DNA of 64,000 bases from contig CAJTMX010000001.1 of NCBI GenBank assembly GCA_910577235.1, forward strand, positions 62,001 to 126,000. Direction: 5' to 3'. Source of the DNA: an uncultured Acetatifactor sp. (lineage in GTDB: Bacteria > Bacillota > Clostridia > Lachnospirales > Lachnospiraceae). This document shows, piece after piece, positions 60,696-64,000 of this stretch; position 1 is the stretch's first letter; the number at the start of each line of letters is the position of its first letter. Position numbers and translations under genes: made by a program. The notes under the pieces were generated by a model. That model saw nothing but the letters and a program-made list of their open reading frames with translations, was not told the origin of the DNA and ran no database searches.

Positions 60696-61574
60696 ATGGA
60701 AAATATAACAGAGTATAAGCCTCGAAGATATATAGCAGGATATGAGATACTGGAGGAATTGGGTAAAGGAGCGACTTCGCGGGTGTACCGTGCCCGGAAA
60801 GAGGGGACAGGGCAGATTTACGCTCTGAAATGCAGTGGACACATCGAAAGGCTCAGGGCAGAGGCTGCGGTTTTAAAAGAACTGAAACATCCCTGTTTTC
60901 CCAGGTGGATCGGGGATGGCAGACTGTCGGACGGAGCATATCTTGTGATGGAGTATATTCCCGGAATTACTCTTGAACGGCTGATGGAGGAATTTCCGGC
61001 GGGGATGGCCGGGAAAGCGGCGGTGGGTATCGCCCGGGATGTGGTGAGGGGACTTGTCTGTCTGCACGGTTCACGGCCTGTTTATGTTTACCGGGACATA
61101 AAAGCGGACAATGTGATGATCGATTCCCAGGGCCGTGCCAGGCTGGTGGATCTGGGAGCGGTATGCGCGGAGGGCGGACAGGCAAAGTGCCGGGCGGGAA
61201 CTTACGGATACAGCGCGCCGGAGCAGTTTTGGACCGGGGCCGATATCACACCTGCCTGCGATATCTACGGGATGGGTAAGCTTTTGGCCTATATGCTGAC
61301 CGGTCATAATCCCTGTAAGCCGCCTTATGATACGGAAAACTACTGCCGTAGGCATAACGGGATCGGGAGGGGAATGAAACGGCTGTTGGAAAGATGCCTG
61401 CAGTCGGACCCTCAACTGCGATATCCCGACGCTTCCTTTTTGTTACCGGCGCTTTCGGCTCTGGAGACAGAGAAAAACGGTTTTAGGGACAAGATTCGGG
61501 AAATCATAGGTAACAAATGCCCATACCGATACATAAAATGCATTTGGAGGAGCGAATACGAAAGAATATTTTGA
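60696..61574 (+). CDS. Serine/threonine protein kinase
   Basis: A 292-aa soluble Hanks-type kinase. GKGATSRVY (23-31), the ATP Lys45 in YALKC, YRDIKADN (132-139) with catalytic D134 and N139, DLGA (152-155) in place of DFG, and APEQF (174-178) are present. Tyr replaces His in HRD. It has no transmembrane or PASTA region, unlike PrkC, so it is a cytosolic type. AGAGGGAATAAGGT precedes the ATG. Confidence 0.93.
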   Translation: MENITEYKPRRYIAGYEILEELGKGATSRVYRARKEGTGQIYALKCSGHIERLRAEAAVLKELKHPCFPRWIGDGRLSDGAYLVMEYIPGITLERLMEEFPAGMAGKAAVGIARDVVRGLVCLHGSRPVYVYRDIKADNVMIDSQGRARLVDLGAVCAEGGQAKCRAGTYGYSAPEQFWTGADITPACDIYGMGKLLAYMLTGHNPCKPPYDTENYCRRHNGIGRGMKRLLERCLQSDPQLRYPDASFLLPALSALETEKNGFRDKIREIIGNKCPYRYIKCIWRSEYERIF

Positions 61575-61599
61575 CTTTCCGCACAAATAATACTATAAT
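61571..61599 (+). promoter_or_regulatory. Promoter of apt
   Basis: TTGACT (61571-61576) overlaps the kinase stop codon; 17 bases on is TATAAT (61594-61599). Confidence 0.8.
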
Positions 61600-61605
61600 A
61601 GGAAC

Positions 61606-61772
61606 AAATTGTTGATAAAAGCACATTTTGTCGGAAGGGCCTGTAAGGGGCTTAAGCGGATTGTGCCCGAGAGGCAGACGGAACAATGTGCGGATGTTAC
61701 CGCGGTGGGACATTGTCCGCAGGGTATTGTATCGGCGGGGCCTGTACGGAACTTTAAATGGAGGGTAGGAAG
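61606..61772 (+). other. Structured leader upstream of apt, no known class
   Basis: Between promoter and start lie about 165 bases with several competing pairings. GCACATT (61621) can pair with AATGTGC (61687), and ACAATGT (61685) with ACATTGT (61713); GCGGAT occurs twice and GTCCGC once. GGGCCTGTA occurs twice as a direct repeat. No T-run terminator and no known riboswitch consensus was seen. Confidence 0.45.
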
Positions 61773-62297
61773 ATGAAAGCTTTGGAAGAGTATGTGAGAA
61801 GTATTCCGGATTTTCCGGAGAAAGGCATTATTTTCAGGGATGTGACCAGTGTGCTGCAGGATGCGGACGGGCTGCGTCTTGCGGTGGATACCATGGAGGA
61901 GAAGGTTCGGGATCTGGAGTATGATGTGGTGGCGGGACCGGAATCCAGAGGGTTTATCTTTGGAACTCCTATCGCCTACAACAATCACAAGCCTTTTGTG
62001 TTGATCCGTAAGAAGGGAAAGCTGCCCTGTGAGACAGTGGAGAGAACCTATGATCTGGAGTATGGCCAGGCTACCATTGAGATGCACAAAGACAGCATTA
62101 AGCCCGGTCAGAGGGTTCTGGTTGTGGACGATCTGATCGCAACAGGAGGCACCACCGAGGCTATGATCAAGCTGATCGAGAGTCTGGGCGGAGAAGTGGT
62201 TGCCGTTGTGGTGCTGATGGAGCTGGCCGGATTAAAGGGCCGGGAGCGGATAGCGGATTACAGGCTGGAGGCAGCCATAGTCTATCCGGGAAAATAG
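61773..62297 (+). CDS. apt: Adenine phosphoribosyltransferase
   Basis: Salvages adenine to AMP with PRPP; 174 aa. The PRPP motif VLVVDDLIATGGTTEA is present, along with FPEKGIIFRDVT, GPESRGFIFG and VLIRKKGKLPCET. GGAGGG sets the start at 61773. It lies 83 bases before the relA/spoT gene, as is common in Firmicutes. Confidence 0.97.
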   Translation: MKALEEYVRSIPDFPEKGIIFRDVTSVLQDADGLRLAVDTMEEKVRDLEYDVVAGPESRGFIFGTPIAYNNHKPFVLIRKKGKLPCETVERTYDLEYGQATIEMHKDSIKPGQRVLVVDDLIATGGTTEAMIKLIESLGGEVVAVVVLMELAGLKGRERIADYRLEAAIVYPGK

Positions 62298-62380
62298 AGA
62301 TATACTGGGGATAGATACATATTCCTGCCGGGCATTGGGGGGCCTGTGGGTTTAGAGGTTACAGAAAGGCAAGAGACGTT

Positions 62381-64000
62381 ATGAAGGATGAAAAAGATGT
62401 GATATTCGACGACGAAGACAGAGTCGGTCAGATAACGGAATTTACATCTCCTGAGCAGCTGTATCAGGATCTGATTTCCTGCGTCAAAAAATACCACCCC
62501 AGCGACGACATCTCCATGATCGAGAGAGCCTACAATATTGCCAGCGAGGCCCATAAGGACCAGCGGCGTAAGTCGGGCGAGCCTTATATCATCCATCCGC
62601 TGAATGTGGCTATCATTCTGGCGGAGCTGGAACTGGATAAGGAGACCATCGTGGCGGGTATTCTTCATGATGTGGTGGAAGACACCATTATGACGGAAGA
62701 AGATCTGATCCGGGAATTTGGCGAAGATGTGGCGCTTTTGGTGGACGGTGTGACCAAGCTGGAGAAGATTCCGCTGACAGGCACGGATGATCCCACGGAC
62801 ACCAAGCTGGAGATGCAGGCGGAGAATTTGCGGAAGATGTTTCTGGCCATGGCCAAGGATATCCGGGTCATTATGATCAAACTGGCGGACCGCCTGCACA
62901 ATATGCGTACATTAAAATACCAGAAACCGGAGAGCCAGGTCCGCATTGCCAGAGAGACCAGGGAGATATATTCTCCCATTGCCCAAAGGCTGGGTATTTC
63001 CAAGATCAAGATCGAGTTGGATGATCTGTCCATGAAGTATCTGGAGCCGGAAGTGTATTACGATCTGGTGGATAAGATCGCCGTGCGAAAGAGCGTGCGG
63101 GAGAAGTATATCCAGAGCATTGTGGACGAGGTGCGGGGATATATCGAGGCGCAGGGTATACGCGCCCATGTAGACGGCCGCATCAAACATTTTTTCAGCA
63201 TTTATAAAAAGATGAAAAACCAGAACAAGACATTGGATCAGATATATGATCTGTTCGCGGTGCGGGTTATTGTGGATACGCTGAAGGACTGCTATGCGGT
63301 TTTGGGTTTGGTCCACGAGCGCTATACGCCCATTCCCGGACGGTTTAAGGATTATATTGCCATGCCCAAAGCCAATATGTACCAGTCCCTGCACACTACA
63401 TTGATCGGTACCAACGGGCAGCCCTTTGAGGTGCAGATCCGCACTTTTGAGATGCATAAGGCAGCGGAGTATGGTATCGCGGCCCACTGGAAATACAAGG
63501 AGGCATCCGACGGCAAAAAGGTGGAAGGGCAGGAGGAGGAAAAGCTGGTATGGCTGCGGCAGATTCTGGAGTGGCAGCGGGATATGTCGGACAACCGGGA
63601 GTTCATGAATCTGTTAAAGAGCGACCTGGATCTGTTTTCAGATAATGTGTACTGTTTTACGCCCACCGGAGAGGTTAAAAATCTGCCTGCGGGTTCCACG
63701 CCCATTGATTTTGCCTACAATATCCATTCGGCGGTTGGCAATAAGATGGTGGGAGCCAGGGTGAACGGCAGGCTGGTGACGATTGACTATGTGATCAAGA
63801 ACGGCGACCGGATCGAGATCATTACCTCACAGAATTCCAAGGGGCCCAGCCGGGACTGGCTGAATGTGGTCAAGAGTACCCAGGCCAAGAATAAGATCAA
63901 TCAGTGGTTCAAAAATGAGTTAAAGGAAGACAATATAGTCAAGGGTAAGGAACTGCTGGCAGCTTACTGCAAGGCTAAGGGTATCAATATATCCGATCTG
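62381..64000 (+). CDS. rel: (p)ppGpp synthetase/hydrolase, Rel family (3' end outside window)
   Basis: At least 540 aa; the frame continues past the window. An HD hydrolase domain (HPLNVAIILAELELD, ILHDVVEDT, LADRLHNMRT) is followed by the synthetase (YDLFAVRVIVD, GRFKDYIAMPK, YQSLHTT, EVQIRTFEMHKAAEYG-x-AAHW) and the TGS domain (VYCFTPTGEV). All hydrolase residues seem kept, so it should be bifunctional, the single long Rel of Firmicutes. The ribosome binding site (AAAGGC) is weak. Confidence 0.96.
   Translation, partial: MKDEKDVIFDDEDRVGQITEFTSPEQLYQDLISCVKKYHPSDDISMIERAYNIASEAHKDQRRKSGEPYIIHPLNVAIILAELELDKETIVAGILHDVVEDTIMTEEDLIREFGEDVALLVDGVTKLEKIPLTGTDDPTDTKLEMQAENLRKMFLAMAKDIRVIMIKLADRLHNMRTLKYQKPESQVRIARETREIYSPIAQRLGISKIKIELDDLSMKYLEPEVYYDLVDKIAVRKSVREKYIQSIVDEVRGYIEAQGIRAHVDGRIKHFFSIYKKMKNQNKTLDQIYDLFAVRVIVDTLKDCYAVLGLVHERYTPIPGRFKDYIAMPKANMYQSLHTTLIGTNGQPFEVQIRTFEMHKAAEYGIAAHWKYKEASDGKKVEGQEEEKLVWLRQILEWQRDMSDNREFMNLLKSDLDLFSDNVYCFTPTGEVKNLPAGSTPIDFAYNIHSAVGNKMVGARVNGRLVTIDYVIKNGDRIEIITSQNSKGPSRDWLNVVKSTQAKNKINQWFKNELKEDNIVKGKELLAAYCKAKGINISDL

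Noticed and set aside
61640..61740. T-box leader
   Set aside because: TTACCGCGG looks like a T-box end, but there is no specifier loop, no terminator, and apt is not a T-box gene.

Overview
This window looks like a chromosomal segment from an anaerobic Gram-positive Clostridia, most likely Lachnospiraceae. The basis is the moderate GC content, strong AGGAGG ribosome binding sites, TTGACA/TATAAT promoters, lipoproteins with Firmicutes signal peptides, a two-gene sufC-sufB pair, a lysine riboswitch on dapA, a DUF1836 protein, a YerC-type TrpR-like regulator, and the order pyrH-frr-uppS-cdsA-dxr-rseP. The species cannot be named from sequence alone.

Layout. 1-4.6 kb: the end of an rRNA/tRNA 2'-O-methyltransferase gene, a tRNA-dihydrouridine synthase, a membrane-anchored propeller-like protein, a nucleotidyltransferase gene remnant, and a MarR regulator with a perfect palindromic operator followed by two FMN-type proteins. 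4.6-6.4 kb: a minimal SUF pair on the minus strand. 6.6-10 kb: a chemoreceptor without HAMP, tRNA-Arg(ACG), and a short AT-rich accessory stretch (acetyltransferase, Cys-rich protein, P-loop protein). 10-13.6 kb: cytoplasmic GH9 and GH43 glycosidases. 13.7-19.5 kb: bipA, an SSB-like protein, a corrinoid adenosyltransferase, then a lysine-riboswitch-controlled dapA and dapB separated by a 104-bp tandem repeat. 19.5-25.3 kb: an Asn/Gly-rich lipoprotein, a eukaryotic-type HisA, a cold-shock protein, a degenerate LytM protein with a bactofilin, and several small regulators and enzymes. 25.4-34.3 kb: two large polytopic membrane proteins, a phospholipase-C-like protein, a c-di-GMP protein (dead GGDEF, intact EAL) and a membrane lipase. 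34.3-41.4 kb: a fold-back repeat, an orphan NMT1-type binding lipoprotein, an SPFH/zinc-ribbon module, and pcrA. 41.6-48.2 kb: rlmD-type methyltransferase, a TetR-controlled membrane pair, an Rpn-type nuclease, and a Rieske FAD oxidoreductase. 48.4-51 kb: fruK and ptsI. 51.3-59.7 kb: two small genes, polysaccharide deacetylase, a second bactofilin, and the pyrH-frr-uppS-cdsA-dxr-rseP chain. 59.9-64 kb: a phosphatase-like protein and a Ser/Thr kinase, then apt and a relA/spoT gene cut by the window end.

How the genes fit together. Cell-envelope building is the main theme: diaminopimelate/lysine synthesis, undecaprenyl and CDP-diacylglycerol synthesis, two bactofilins with a LytM-like or deacetylase partner, and the MEP enzyme Dxr. 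The second theme is signalling (c-di-GMP hydrolase, (p)ppGpp enzyme, kinase/phosphatase pair, chemoreceptor). The unexplained structure is mostly between genes: two copies of a fold-back element sharing terminal repeats, two tandem-repeat arrays of hairpins, a hairpin that contains a Shine-Dalgarno sequence, and a structured leader ahead of apt.
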